Positions 37,330 to 46,265 of a DNA stretch of 64,000 bases are shown here, piece by piece. The translations under genes were made by a program, and so were the position numbers. Every line of letters starts with the position of its first letter. The first letter of the stretch is position 1. The notes beneath the pieces are model-generated. The model was not told the origin of the DNA and did not search any database. It saw nothing but the letters and a program-made list of their open reading frames with translations. Origin of the DNA: Cupriavidus sp. BIS7 (lineage in GTDB: Bacteria > Pseudomonadota > Gammaproteobacteria > Burkholderiales > Burkholderiaceae); assembly GCF_000292345.1 (NCBI RefSeq), contig NZ_ALOU01000022.1, forward strand, positions 1 through 64,000, in the 5' to 3' direction.

Positions 37330-37974
37330 CTACAGATTGTCTCCGTCGCCGAACAGCCGCGCCTCGATCGCATAGCGGACGAGCGCGGCATCGCTTCGTA
37401 GCTGAAGCTTGTCCATCAGGCGCATCTTGTAGGTGCTGATGGTCTTGGCGCTGACGCAGAGCGCCGCAGCAATCTGCGTCAGCGATTCCCCTTCGACGAT
37501 CCGCCGGAATACTTCCAGCTCGCGGTCCGATAGTCCTTCATGCGGCGCATCGGCTTTTTCCTGCAGGCCCATCGCCAGCTTTTCGGCCATGGCGGGGCTG
37601 ACGTACGTGCCGCCTGAGGCCACCTTTCGCAGTGCCTCCACCAGTTCCGTCGCGGCGCTCTCCTTGGTCAGGTAGCCAGCCGCACCGGCACGGAACGCCC
37701 GAACCACATACTGTTCCTCGGCGTGCATTGTCAGCACAAGGATGCGCACGGCAGGGTGGTCGGCCCGAAGCTGCCGTATCAGTTCCAGCCCGTTGCGGCC
37801 CGGCATCGACAGGTCAAGCAGGATGACCTGCGGCGACAGTTCGCGCACCAGATGCGGGACTTCCGTCCCCCTGGACGCTTCGCCGACTACCTCGAAGCCG
37901 CTGGCGCGCTCCAGGATATGCCGCAATCCGTTGCGCACCACGGCGTGGTCATCGGCAATGATCACGCGCGTCAT
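37330..37974 (-). CDS. NarL/FixJ-family response regulator
   Basis: A 214-residue regulator. The receiver domain has the acidic pair in IIADDHAVV, the phospho-acceptor Asp in ILLDLSMPG, and Thr/Lys switch residues (VLTMHA, TKE). A LuxR-type helix-turn-helix (LSDREXEVFRRIVEGE-like, then AALCVSAKTISTYKMRLMDK) follows. It overlaps its kinase gene by 4 nt (ATGA). Likely controls the stress-protein block. Confidence 0.94.
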   Translation of the reverse strand: MTRVIIADDHAVVRNGLRHILERASGFEVVGEASRGTEVPHLVRELSPQVILLDLSMPGRNGLELIRQLRADHPAVRILVLTMHAEEQYVVRAFRAGAAGYLTKESAATELVEALRKVASGGTYVSPAMAEKLAMGLQEKADAPHEGLSDRELEVFRRIVEGESLTQIAAALCVSAKTISTYKMRLMDKLQLRSDAALVRYAIEARLFGDGDNL

Positions 37975-39119
37975 GCCTGCATCTCCTTATGATCGTCCTG
38001 TAGCTGGTGGCCCGGAAACGTCACCACCAGTTCGAATCCACGGCCCGGTGGATGTTCGAAGGCCACCGTGCCACCCAGCAGGCGGGCCCGTTCGCGAACC
38101 CCCAGCAGGCCGAACGAGCGGCGCGCGCCGCCGCTCCTGGGCCGGCCGTCCCAGCCGCAGCCGTCGTCACGCACGCGCAGCACGTACTGGTGGTCGTCCT
38201 GCGTCAGCGTGATCCAGGCCTGGGCAGCGCCAGCATGATGAACGACATTGTTGAGCGCCTCCTGGACGATCCGGAACACCGCCGTCGCCGCCTGTTCTGT
38301 CACCTCGACCTCCTCGGGGGCTTGCATGCTCACGCGAATCGCGTAGCGACGGCTGAAATCCTTGGCCAGCCAGTCCAGCGCCGCCGCAAGCCCTAGTTCA
38401 TCGAGCAGCGCCGGCCGCAGGTCCGCCGAGATCCGGCGCACGGCTGCAATTGTCTCGTCGATCACGGCGTGCATGGCGACAACCTGCCCAAGCACCTGCG
38501 CCGACCCGCCTTCGCCGCGAAGATCGTCCTCCAGCATCACAAGGTCCATCTTCAACGCGCTCATCCGCTGGCCCAGGTCATCGTGCAACTCGCGTGCAAC
38601 GCGCCGCTTTTCTTCCTCGCGGCCTGCCAGGATGCTGTCCGATAGCGCCTGCAGTTCCTCCCGGGACCGGCGCAGCGCTGCTTCGGCACCCACGCGCGCT
38701 GTGATGTCGCGCAGCATCACCGTATACAGCTTGTGCCCGGAATCGTCGGTAGCCTGCGAGATCGACGCCTCGATCGGAAATTCCGTTCCATCCTGCCGCA
38801 ATGCGTACAGCGTTCGCTGCCGGCCCATCTGGCGGTCTGAAACGCCAGTCACGCCGAAGCGCGCAACGTGCATGGCATGGGCCGCACGAAAGCGGTCGGG
38901 AATGAAGTCGCCGAGGGAGCGTCCGAGCGCCTGGTCCGCCGGCAGCCCAAACAACGTCTCCGCCATCGGATTGAACAGCACCACATGCTGGTTCTCGTCG
39001 ACGGAAATAATGGCCTCCATCGACGAACGAATAATCCCCGCCAGCCGTGCCTCGTTCACGGCGATTCGCCAGTCGCCGTTGTCATCGGTGCCCGCTGGCA
39101 CTTCCACACCCATCGCCAT
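37971..39119 (-). CDS. PAS-domain sensor histidine kinase (HisKA_3 type)
   Basis: A 382-residue soluble kinase with no membrane segment. A PAS domain (about residues 25-140) precedes the HisKA_3 dimerisation helix with RRVARELHDDLGQRMSALK (phospho-His) and an HATPase domain (VQEALNNVVHHA, DDGCGW, FGLLGVRERA). There is no heme-binding His evident, so the signal is unknown. AAGGAGC stands one base before the ATG at 39119, so the ATG at 39113 (380 residues) is the better start. Confidence 0.92.
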   Translation of the reverse strand: MAMGVEVPAGTDDNGDWRIAVNEARLAGIIRSSMEAIISVDENQHVVLFNPMAETLFGLPADQALGRSLGDFIPDRFRAAHAMHVARFGVTGVSDRQMGRQRTLYALRQDGTEFPIEASISQATDDSGHKLYTVMLRDITARVGAEAALRRSREELQALSDSILAGREEEKRRVARELHDDLGQRMSALKMDLVMLEDDLRGEGGSAQVLGQVVAMHAVIDETIAAVRRISADLRPALLDELGLAAALDWLAKDFSRRYAIRVSMQAPEEVEVTEQAATAVFRIVQEALNNVVHHAGAAQAWITLTQDDHQYVLRVRDDGCGWDGRPRSGGARRSFGLLGVRERARLLGGTVAFEHPPGRGFELVVTFPGHQLQDDHKEMQA

Positions 39120-39271
39120 GCTCCTTGATATCGATTCGCGGCCAAAAGTGGACGATTTCCTAATCGGCCAGAATCTGTATCGGAATTATGCGGTGAAAAC
39201 GTAGGGCTAATCCATGCAGGCCAGCCCTCGCGGCAGCAATTACTACACCCCGGATCCTGCTTTTTATAGAT

Positions 39272-39303
39272 TGCATTGCGATAACTTTTCTTATCGCAAT
39301 GCA
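39272..39303. promoter_or_regulatory. Perfect 13-6-13 inverted repeat, Xer-site-like
   Basis: TGCATTGCGATAA (39272-39284), spacer CTTTTC, TTATCGCAATGCA (39291-39303): perfect 13-bp arms around 6 bp. The inner ATAA-N6-TTAT matches the layout of dif-type recombination sites (11-6-11). A second smaller inverted repeat, GCATTC-AATG-GAATGC, overlaps at 39301-39316. The site is 26 bp upstream of the recombinase ATG. It may be the recombinase core site, an autoregulatory operator, or both. The rest of 39120-39329 is AT-richer than its surroundings and otherwise blank. Confidence 0.6.
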
Positions 39304-39329
39304 TTCAATGGAATGCTAAACTTGCGGCC

Positions 39330-41021
39330 ATGGAAAACCGCCAGACCCACCGCCAGACTTCCTTGCCGACTGATTTCCCCGACGCCGCCTCTCTGGCCGC
39401 CTTGCGGGCGTGGCACGCCGGGTTGTCGACACGCGACGCGGTAGTCCGGTATCTGGACGATGCACGAGCCAGCGGGCAGTCCTCGCGGGGCATCCTTGGC
39501 AGGATTCGTCGCCAGCTTGCCGCTTACGCGCGCTACCGGCTGCGCGAGGATCTGGCCAGACTGTTTGAGTTTCCGGCGGCCGACCGCCCAAAGCAGGGCA
39601 GGGACGCGGACCAGGCCATCGAAACCCTTCGCGCGTTGCCGCCGCCGGCGCCGGCGATTTCCGATGACATCGCCATGTGGCTGGCCCCGGCGGCCGTGGA
39701 AGCATTGCGCGTCCAGGACATCCACACGCTGGCCGATCTGACCGTGCGGATTCCGCGCCGTCGCCAGTGGTGGGCCAATATTCCGGGGCTCGGCATGGCG
39801 GGGGCAAAGCGCATCGAGGCGTTCTTCGCGCGCCACCCGGCACTGACGGTGCGCGCACAGGCGCTGATCGAGGCGGAACCGCGCGGCATGATCGTGCCGT
39901 GGGAACAGATGGGCCGGCTGCCACACGAAGTCGACGGCACGCTCGGCCAGTTCCGCGCCCCGCGCGAGACCTGCACGCTCAACGCCGACAATGACTACGC
40001 GGCAGTGCAGGCATGGCTGGCCCTGCATGAATCCCCGTCCACGCAGCGCGCCTATCGCAAGGAAGCCGAGAGGCTGATCCTCTGGGCCATCATCGAACGC
40101 GGCCGGGCGCTGTCCTCGCTGACCACGGAAGATGCCACGGCCTACCGCAACTTCCTGCGGCAGCCCGAGCCGCGCGAGCGATGGGTGGGGCCGGCGCGGC
40201 CACGCAGCGCCGCTGACTGGAAGCCGTTCGCCGATGGCCTGTCGCCGCGCTCGGCGGCATACAGCCTGCAGGTGCTGGGTGCGTTGTTTCGCTGGCTGGT
40301 GCAGCAACGCTACGTGCTGGCCAACCCCTTCGCCGGCATCAAGGTCCGCGGCGGCGCCAAGAGCGCGGCGCTCGATGTATCGCACGCATTTTCCGAGGGG
40401 GAATGGCTGCTGACGCGCAGCATCGCGGATGGCCTGGAATGGTCCTATGGATGGGAAGCGCCAGCCGCCCAGCGCCTGCGTTTTATCCTCGATTTCACCT
40501 ATGCAACCGGGCTTCGGGCCAGCGAACTGGTGGGCGCCACGCTGCGCAATATCGAAACCGACGTGCACGGCGACCACTGGCTGCGGCTGGTGGGCAAGGG
40601 CGCGAAGGCGGGCAGGGTGGCGCTGCCGCCGATGGCCCGGAACGCGCTCGATCGGTACCTCGTCGAACGCGGCCTGCCGGTCTCACGCGCGCACTGGGAC
40701 CCGATGACACCCATCGTCGGCAACCTGGGCACCGACGAAGCCGGCAGCATCACCGGCGCGCGCCTGTGGATGGTGATCAAGCGCTTCTTCGGCACTGCCG
40801 CAGATTTGCTGGAAGCCGAACGCCCGGCCACCGCTGAAAAATTGCGTCGGGCCAGCCCCCACTGGTTGCGCCACACGCACGCCACGCACGCACTCGCACG
40901 CGGCGCCGAACTGACGACCGTGCGCGACAACCTGCGGCATGCATCGGTTTCCACCACGTCCCTCTATCTGCATGGCGATGACGTCAAGCGCGCCAGGCAG
41001 ATGGATGATGCGTTCAAGTGA
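39330..41021 (+). CDS. Tyrosine recombinase with HhH N-terminal domain (DUF3701-like)
   Basis: A 563-residue recombinase, paralogous to the one at 17852. It has a helical N-terminal domain, a helix-hairpin-helix (ANIPGLGMAGAKRIEAFF, about residues 149-166), a core-binding domain (STQRAYRKEAERLILWAI) and a catalytic domain with GLRASE (Arg), HWLRH (HxxR) and LRHAS...Y (His and Tyr). All catalytic residues are present. It lacks the minisatellite linker of its paralogue. No phage, transfer or excisionase genes are adjacent. It ends 27 bp from the convergent mdtP-like gene. Confidence 0.9.
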   Translation: MENRQTHRQTSLPTDFPDAASLAALRAWHAGLSTRDAVVRYLDDARASGQSSRGILGRIRRQLAAYARYRLREDLARLFEFPAADRPKQGRDADQAIETLRALPPPAPAISDDIAMWLAPAAVEALRVQDIHTLADLTVRIPRRRQWWANIPGLGMAGAKRIEAFFARHPALTVRAQALIEAEPRGMIVPWEQMGRLPHEVDGTLGQFRAPRETCTLNADNDYAAVQAWLALHESPSTQRAYRKEAERLILWAIIERGRALSSLTTEDATAYRNFLRQPEPRERWVGPARPRSAADWKPFADGLSPRSAAYSLQVLGALFRWLVQQRYVLANPFAGIKVRGGAKSAALDVSHAFSEGEWLLTRSIADGLEWSYGWEAPAAQRLRFILDFTYATGLRASELVGATLRNIETDVHGDHWLRLVGKGAKAGRVALPPMARNALDRYLVERGLPVSRAHWDPMTPIVGNLGTDEAGSITGARLWMVIKRFFGTAADLLEAERPATAEKLRRASPHWLRHTHATHALARGAELTTVRDNLRHASVSTTSLYLHGDDVKRARQMDDAFK

Positions 41022-41048
41022 TCATGGGCGCGCCGATCACCGTGCCAA

Positions 41049-42602
41049 TCAGCGCCCCGACCATCCCCCCGCATCAGCCGCCCCGCCGATAGCCCCCGTG
41101 GCCAGCGCCAGCGCCGCAGCCGCGGACAGTGCGCCGCTATAGGCATCAGCCGACGCGTTCTGCGCCAGCAGCAGCTGGTTCTGCGCCAGGTTGGCGTCCG
41201 TGACCGTGCCGACACCCTTGCGATACGCCGCGAACGCAGCGTCATAGGTCGTCTGCGCGGCGTCAGCCAGCGCCCTGGCCGCTTCATAGGCCGCGAGGCT
41301 GGTTTCCAGCGCGCTTTGGCTGACCACAATCTGGCGCACCGACTCTTCCTTGGCGCGCGTCAGCTTTGTCGAAGCGCTATCGGCATCGTTGCGCGCCTGC
41401 GCCAGCACCGCCGAGCGCAGGCCACCGTCGTAGATCGGTACCGTCACACCAAGAAACACGCTGGCGCCATATCGGTAGCCGTTCAGGTTGACCGTTGGCG
41501 CCTGTTGTCCCACCGCCGGTATCGCGCTGATCGACGACCCGCCCGACGCATACGACGTGAACGCCGACATGAACACCTTCGGCAGAAACTCGGCTTCGGC
41601 GGCCTTGACCCTGGCCTGGTTCGCCCGCTCGACCGCAAAGGCACCGAGCACATCGGGCCGCCGCGCAATGGCCGATTCCACGATCTGTTCGATGGAGCCA
41701 TGCAGCGCCGGCGATAGCGGTCGGGCCGGCATCTCGGCGATGCGCGGCTTCGACAGCGGCGAGATGCCGATAGCGGTCACCAGCGCCAGGTAGGCATCGG
41801 TCTGCGCGCCCTGCGCCTGCACCATCGCCAGGTTGGTCTGCGCACGGTTCTGCGTGGCCTGGGCCACTTCCACAACCGTGCCGATACCGCGCTGGTAGCG
41901 GGACTTGGCGGCTGTCAGCACCGCGTCCGCATTTTCCATTGCCTGCTGCACGGTGCCAGCGCGCGTGCGCGCCGCCTGGTAGCGATAGAACGCCACGCTG
42001 ACATCGTGGATGATGCGCTGATGCACCGCCGTGAAGGCGATGTTCGCCGCAATCGACGTCTGTTCGGCGGCGTCGATGATGCCCGCGCGCTCGCCGAAAT
42101 CGAACAGCAGCCATTGCAGGGACAGCACGCCAACACCGCCATGACCTGACGAATTCGCACCAACCGCCCCCAGGCCCGTCGACACCGAGCCATGCCCGTT
42201 CTGGTACCCGCCCAGCGCAGAGGCCGAAATCTGCGGCAAATAGCTGCTCTTTGCAATGCCCGCTGCCAGCGCCGCGTTGCGCGCATCGTTCCAGGCAACG
42301 CGCGTCAGCGGATTCGCCGATTCAGCCAGGTCGATCAGTTCGGGCAGCGTATAGGCATGAGTTGCATCCAACGCCGCCGGCGGCGCGATCGTTGCAAGCG
42401 CGGAGTTGGCCGGCAGCGTGTAGTCAGGCGGTCTGGTGGATGGCTGCGGCTTGCCCGCGACGATCTCTCCGGAAGCCTTGGTGACGGGTTGCCACGGCCG
42501 ATCCGGTTGCTCAGGCGCGAGTTCGAGCGCCGATGTCGCGCATCCGGCAAGGCTTGCGCTGACAAGCATCAGCGGGAAGATCGGCAATCCAGATTTATGC
42601 AT
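41049..42602 (-). CDS. mdtP: TolC-like outer-membrane efflux lipoprotein (MdtP type)
   Basis: A 517-residue outer-membrane channel subunit with lipobox LAGC in the signal (Cys near 20) and the long paired helices of the OEP family (for example GTVQQAMENADAVLTAAKSR and LTRAKEESVRQIVVSQSALE). It is the last gene of a four-gene operon whose order matches E. coli ytcA/mdtN/mdtO/mdtP. It overlaps the mdtO-like gene by 8 nt. Confidence 0.85.
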   Translation of the reverse strand: MHKSGLPIFPLMLVSASLAGCATSALELAPEQPDRPWQPVTKASGEIVAGKPQPSTRPPDYTLPANSALATIAPPAALDATHAYTLPELIDLAESANPLTRVAWNDARNAALAAGIAKSSYLPQISASALGGYQNGHGSVSTGLGAVGANSSGHGGVGVLSLQWLLFDFGERAGIIDAAEQTSIAANIAFTAVHQRIIHDVSVAFYRYQAARTRAGTVQQAMENADAVLTAAKSRYQRGIGTVVEVAQATQNRAQTNLAMVQAQGAQTDAYLALVTAIGISPLSKPRIAEMPARPLSPALHGSIEQIVESAIARRPDVLGAFAVERANQARVKAAEAEFLPKVFMSAFTSYASGGSSISAIPAVGQQAPTVNLNGYRYGASVFLGVTVPIYDGGLRSAVLAQARNDADSASTKLTRAKEESVRQIVVSQSALETSLAAYEAARALADAAQTTYDAAFAAYRKGVGTVTDANLAQNQLLLAQNASADAYSGALSAAAALALATGAIGGAADAGGWSGR

Positions 42603-44598
42603 GCAACGGAGATCCGGTGGCGGCGCCCGGTGGGTCGCGCTGGGGCGGGCCGGCAAGATGCCGGTCGACCAGCGCGAACAGCGCGTCGCGTGAAGAAGTT
42701 TGCGGCCGAGTCTGGGGATGCTGCGCGCCCCCGCCGGGTGCGTCGGCCCCGGTATCAGTACGCACCGCTTGCAGGCGCCGGTCGATCTCCGGATCGCCGG
42801 GGAATCGCTCGGCCAACAGGAAGAGGGGGCCGCCCACGGCGTCCAGCACTGCCAGATGGCGCCGTCGGGTTTCCACCCAGTCGGCGGCCGGCCCAACCGA
42901 AGCAGGCTCGTACGCCGCCAGAATCAGGTCCTGCGTAATCTCGCCATGCAGGGCCAACGCGGCTGCGGCATGCTGGCGCTGGGCATCCCGATCGGCGGTG
43001 CCAACAAGCTGCCGCCATTGCTGCACCAGGTTCTCCAGCGCGCCTTCTATCCGTGCCGCGATGCTGACCGGCCAGATGCGCGTGAATACCAGATAGACGG
43101 CAAGATTGCCGATCACGATGCCAATGGTCCGGTCCCGTGCGATGGTCAGGTCGAACCCCGGCCCCGCGCCTTGAATCACACACAGGTAGAACGCGAACGC
43201 AATCTGGAATCCCGCATAGGAGATGCGCGGCGAACCCTGCGCCACCCACGCTGATATCCACGTCCCCGCAAACACCAGCAGCAACAGCCCGCCGACCGAA
43301 TCAAGGTGCGGCACGATGTAGACGAGTGCGGCAGTGCCAATCGCGGCACCGATCAGGCAACCGGCCAGGCGCAGCGCAAGCTTCTCCACGGTTTCCGCGG
43401 CCGTCGAGAGCGAAACCAGATAGCAGGTGATAAAGCAGGTATGGATGCCGGGCCAGTTCAGTTGCTGGTATAGCACGTAGCAGAACATGGCCGCGCCGGT
43501 GGTTTTCAGCGCGTAACGGACATGCTCTGGGTTCGTGAAAGCGTCCGCACTGAGGAAGCCGGATTTTTCGGCTTTCTCGGCTTTCGCTGGCGTTTCTTCG
43601 CGGGTGGCTTCGGCCGCTGGCTGTCTATCGATGTCAGCAAATCCGACGATGGCGTCGCGCAGTTCGACTGCGACGGCCTGCTGCACAGCCGCAAGCCGGT
43701 CCATCGCGGGGAGCGCCAGCGTGATATCCACCGGATAGCCGCCGGCGTCGAGCATCCCGGCCATCTGCTCGAGCGTGGCCGCAACCGGTTCTGCAAATGT
43801 GGCCGGCAGTTTCGCGCCCGGTTGTCGCTGGGCGATGTCGGCGGCAATCAGGATGGCCATGGTCGAACCGGCCGCGCGTTGCAATGCGGCCAGGTCTTCC
43901 GTGCGCGAAATGCCTTCAATCTTCGCCAGCCTGAGCCACATGGCAACCGGCTGCACGCCGTCGCGGAGCAGGGGGGCAACCGTTGCGGCATCACCATCGT
44001 TCTGCCGCAGGCTGGCGGCGACCATCCGCAGGCAGTGCGCGAGCCTGTCGCAGGCCAGCCGGCGCGGCGCAGGCCCCATCACCAGATTGACCCCCACGTT
44101 CACACCAATCGGGATCGCCACCATCAGCCAGGCATAGAGCAGGCCGCGCGTGGCAAGCTCGCCGCTGGGCACTAGGCCAAGCTCGTCAAGCCCGAAGCCG
44201 ACAATCATCGCCACGATCGCCCCGATTGGCCGAAGCTTGCTGGCCGAGGTCAGGAACAGCAGGCCAACCGACAGCAGTGCCATGAACGCAAGGCGTCGCA
44301 ACGGGTCATCGACACTGAAATCTGCCAGTAACGTCACCAGGCCGATGATCAGGCCAACCAGCACCATCGCGGCAACGCTCATCACGATGCTGGTGGTACG
44401 GTCAGCCCGATTGATGAAGAAAACGACATAAGCGGAGATGGCAGCTTCCGGCGTGCCATAGATGGCGGTGACGAGCACCGTCAGCACACTCGCCACCGTG
44501 ATGCGGGTAGCGGCCCCCGTGCGCCCGGGGGTGGGCGCGAGCAGGGCGCCGATGTCGGCCAGGCCCAGACGCGGCTTGTCAGCGGCAGGCCGCGCCAT
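42595..44598 (-). CDS. mdtO: FUSC-family inner-membrane transporter (MdtO type)
   Basis: A 667-residue protein with two hydrophobic blocks of about five to six helices each, separated by a large cytoplasmic region, the FUSC/aromatic-acid-exporter layout (as in AaeB, YccS, MdtO). The ATG at 44598 overlaps the HlyD gene by 20 nt; ATG at 44613 is an alternative. MdtO with MdtN and MdtP exports drugs such as puromycin or acriflavine in E. coli; the substrate here is unknown. Confidence 0.85.
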   Translation of the reverse strand: MARPAADKPRLGLADIGALLAPTPGRTGAATRITVASVLTVLVTAIYGTPEAAISAYVVFFINRADRTTSIVMSVAAMVLVGLIIGLVTLLADFSVDDPLRRLAFMALLSVGLLFLTSASKLRPIGAIVAMIVGFGLDELGLVPSGELATRGLLYAWLMVAIPIGVNVGVNLVMGPAPRRLACDRLAHCLRMVAASLRQNDGDAATVAPLLRDGVQPVAMWLRLAKIEGISRTEDLAALQRAAGSTMAILIAADIAQRQPGAKLPATFAEPVAATLEQMAGMLDAGGYPVDITLALPAMDRLAAVQQAVAVELRDAIVGFADIDRQPAAEATREETPAKAEKAEKSGFLSADAFTNPEHVRYALKTTGAAMFCYVLYQQLNWPGIHTCFITCYLVSLSTAAETVEKLALRLAGCLIGAAIGTAALVYIVPHLDSVGGLLLLVFAGTWISAWVAQGSPRISYAGFQIAFAFYLCVIQGAGPGFDLTIARDRTIGIVIGNLAVYLVFTRIWPVSIAARIEGALENLVQQWRQLVGTADRDAQRQHAAAALALHGEITQDLILAAYEPASVGPAADWVETRRRHLAVLDAVGGPLFLLAERFPGDPEIDRRLQAVRTDTGADAPGGGAQHPQTRPQTSSRDALFALVDRHLAGPPQRDPPGAATGSPLHA

Positions 44599-45628
44599 GA
44601 CGGATCTCGACATTTGCGCTGGCGCCCACGCGGGCCAACGCCTCGGGCGGCGATTCCAGCCGGACGCGCACCGGGAAACGTTTCGCCACACGCACCCAGT
44701 TCACCGATGCCTGAACGTACGGCAGCGAGCGCGGCAGGTTGAGACGGTCCGTATCGACAACCCCCGCGCCGATGCCGGTCACGGTGCCGCGCATGGCTTT
44801 CCGCCGGTCGATCATCGAATAGACCGTGGCGCAATCTCCCACATGGATATCCGCCAGCGCCGTTTCACGGAAATTGGCCACCGCAAACCATTCGCCGGTA
44901 TGCACGAGCAGGAAAAGCGACTGGTTGGGAATCACAACTTCGCCGGCAAGTACGGAAAGCCCGGTCACACGGCCGGGCTGCGGGGCATGGACCACCGTAT
45001 CCTGCAACGCGCGTTCGGCAATGGCCAGCGCGGCCTCGCGGGCATGTACCGTTGCCACGGCGTCATCTTCGTTGCCGACGGCCTGTGTCGACGCCGCATG
45101 CTGCACGTTTGCCTGCTTCAGGGAGACCGCTGCGTCGTGCTGCGCCACCTGCGCCTGATCCAGCTGCTGCTTCGGCACATAGCCATCGGCAGCCAACGGA
45201 CGCAGGCGCTCCACAGTGCGCGCCGTCAGCGCGTAGTTCTGCGCGGCGCGCGTGGTCTGCTCGGATGCAATCGTCGCCACGGCGCGTTCGCTGACAATCG
45301 TGCGCCGTCGCGTGCCAAGCGCGGCCTGCGCCAGTTCAAGGTCCGCGCGCGCCTGGTTGACCGCCAGCTTGTAGGGCACCGGGTCGATTTCGAACAGGAC
45401 AGCGCCCTTGGCAACCTGCTGGTTTTCCTCTACGGCAATCCGGGCGATGCGCCCGCCAACTGGCGACGCCACGTGCACTACATCGGCGTCGAGCGTCGCA
45501 TCGTCGGTGGATGGGAAACGTACCGTACGTTCGTATGCGTAGACGGAAAGCAGTACGGCCACCAGCACGATCGCCGCGGTAATGATCCGGCCGCGCAACG
45601 GCCCCTTCTGAATGCCGGCCATTTTCAT
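44579..45628 (-). CDS. mdtN: HlyD-family membrane fusion protein (MdtN type)
   Basis: A 349-residue periplasmic adaptor. One N-terminal membrane helix (IITAAIVLVAVLLSVYAY) is followed by the lipoyl half-motif VHVASPVGGRIARIAVEENQ, a coiled-coil hairpin (about residues 90-190) and the matching lipoyl half VVHAPQPGRVTGLSVLAGEV. The ATG at 45628 overlaps the ytcA-like stop by 4 nt. Partners are the FUSC pump and TolC-like channel that follow. Confidence 0.88.
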   Translation of the reverse strand: MKMAGIQKGPLRGRIITAAIVLVAVLLSVYAYERTVRFPSTDDATLDADVVHVASPVGGRIARIAVEENQQVAKGAVLFEIDPVPYKLAVNQARADLELAQAALGTRRRTIVSERAVATIASEQTTRAAQNYALTARTVERLRPLAADGYVPKQQLDQAQVAQHDAAVSLKQANVQHAASTQAVGNEDDAVATVHAREAALAIAERALQDTVVHAPQPGRVTGLSVLAGEVVIPNQSLFLLVHTGEWFAVANFRETALADIHVGDCATVYSMIDRRKAMRGTVTGIGAGVVDTDRLNLPRSLPYVQASVNWVRVAKRFPVRVRLESPPEALARVGASANVEIRHGAACR

Positions 45629-45951
45629 AGGAAATGCCCCGTGCCAATGAGCCAGACGATTTCGGCAATCATCAGCCCGATCGCTGTATTGACAAGTAAT
45701 TGGGAAGGAACGGTTTTCGCCCAGCCGGTTTTCACGAACACGCGGTACGAAACCACCGCTCCGAGAATGCCGATCACGGCGCTCAGGAGCCACAGCGGGA
45801 AGTAGGCGCCGAACAGACTCACCGAGGGCGCCCCGGCGCAACCCTCAAGAAGAAAGGTCAGGGTGCCGATAAAGGCAAGGCGAGCCGGGTAGCCAAGCCG
45901 ATAACCGGGCCGATAGCTGGGCCGATTGATGGGCCGATGGATGGCTTTCAT
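45625..45951 (-). CDS. ytcA: YtcA-like small lipoprotein
   Basis: A 108-residue protein with a signal region ending in LLEGCAG and the family phrase APSVSLFGAYFPLWLLSAVIG, then a second membrane helix (LLVNTAIGLMIAEIVWLIG). YtcA accompanies mdtNOP in E. coli; its function is not established. The N-terminus before the signal (HRPINRPSYRPGYRLGYP) is encoded by degenerate 12-bp repeats and may be non-native. Confidence 0.82.
   Translation of the reverse strand: MKAIHRPINRPSYRPGYRLGYPARLAFIGTLTFLLEGCAGAPSVSLFGAYFPLWLLSAVIGILGAVVSYRVFVKTGWAKTVPSQLLVNTAIGLMIAEIVWLIGTGHFL
45897..45944. repeat. Degenerate 12-bp tandem repeat, four units
   Basis: Four consecutive 12-mers starting GCCGAT (GCCGATAACCGG, GCCGATAGCTGG, GCCGATTGATGG, GCCGATGGATGG) lie in the 5' end of the ytcA-like gene and encode its Arg-Pro-x-Tyr-like N-terminus. 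A related array is at 57940-57987. Confidence 0.8.
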
Positions 45952-46265
45952 CGCGAAACACCCGGCATCAGGCGAATTGCTGCTGCAGTGATCGATATAC
46001 GAACGCAGGAAACCGGCGAGTGGGTTGCCTGCGGCTGTTTGGGGACTTTGACAGTTCAGAGACCATGGATGGCATCGTTTTGCATGCATGCAACTGAAAC
46101 AAAATCGGCCCGAGCAATATAGCAGCGCACATTACGGGTGTCCAAAGTTGATTGGCAGTCGCACCGGGGCCGGTCACCACGCCATTGCCGGCCGGTTCGT
46201 GCCGGGTGGCAGTAGAGTAGGGGCGTCACGCTGGGCGCCGGGCAGCCACAAGGGGGCAAGGAACA
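45952..46265. promoter_or_regulatory. Divergent intergenic region, ytcA-mdtNOP / pilZ gene
   Basis: These 314 bp separate two divergent starts and must hold both promoters. I see a GCATGCATGC-like palindrome near 46082-46092 and an AT-richer stretch around 46095-46160, but no operator or terminator I can name. No regulator gene for the efflux operon lies next to it. Confidence 0.4.
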
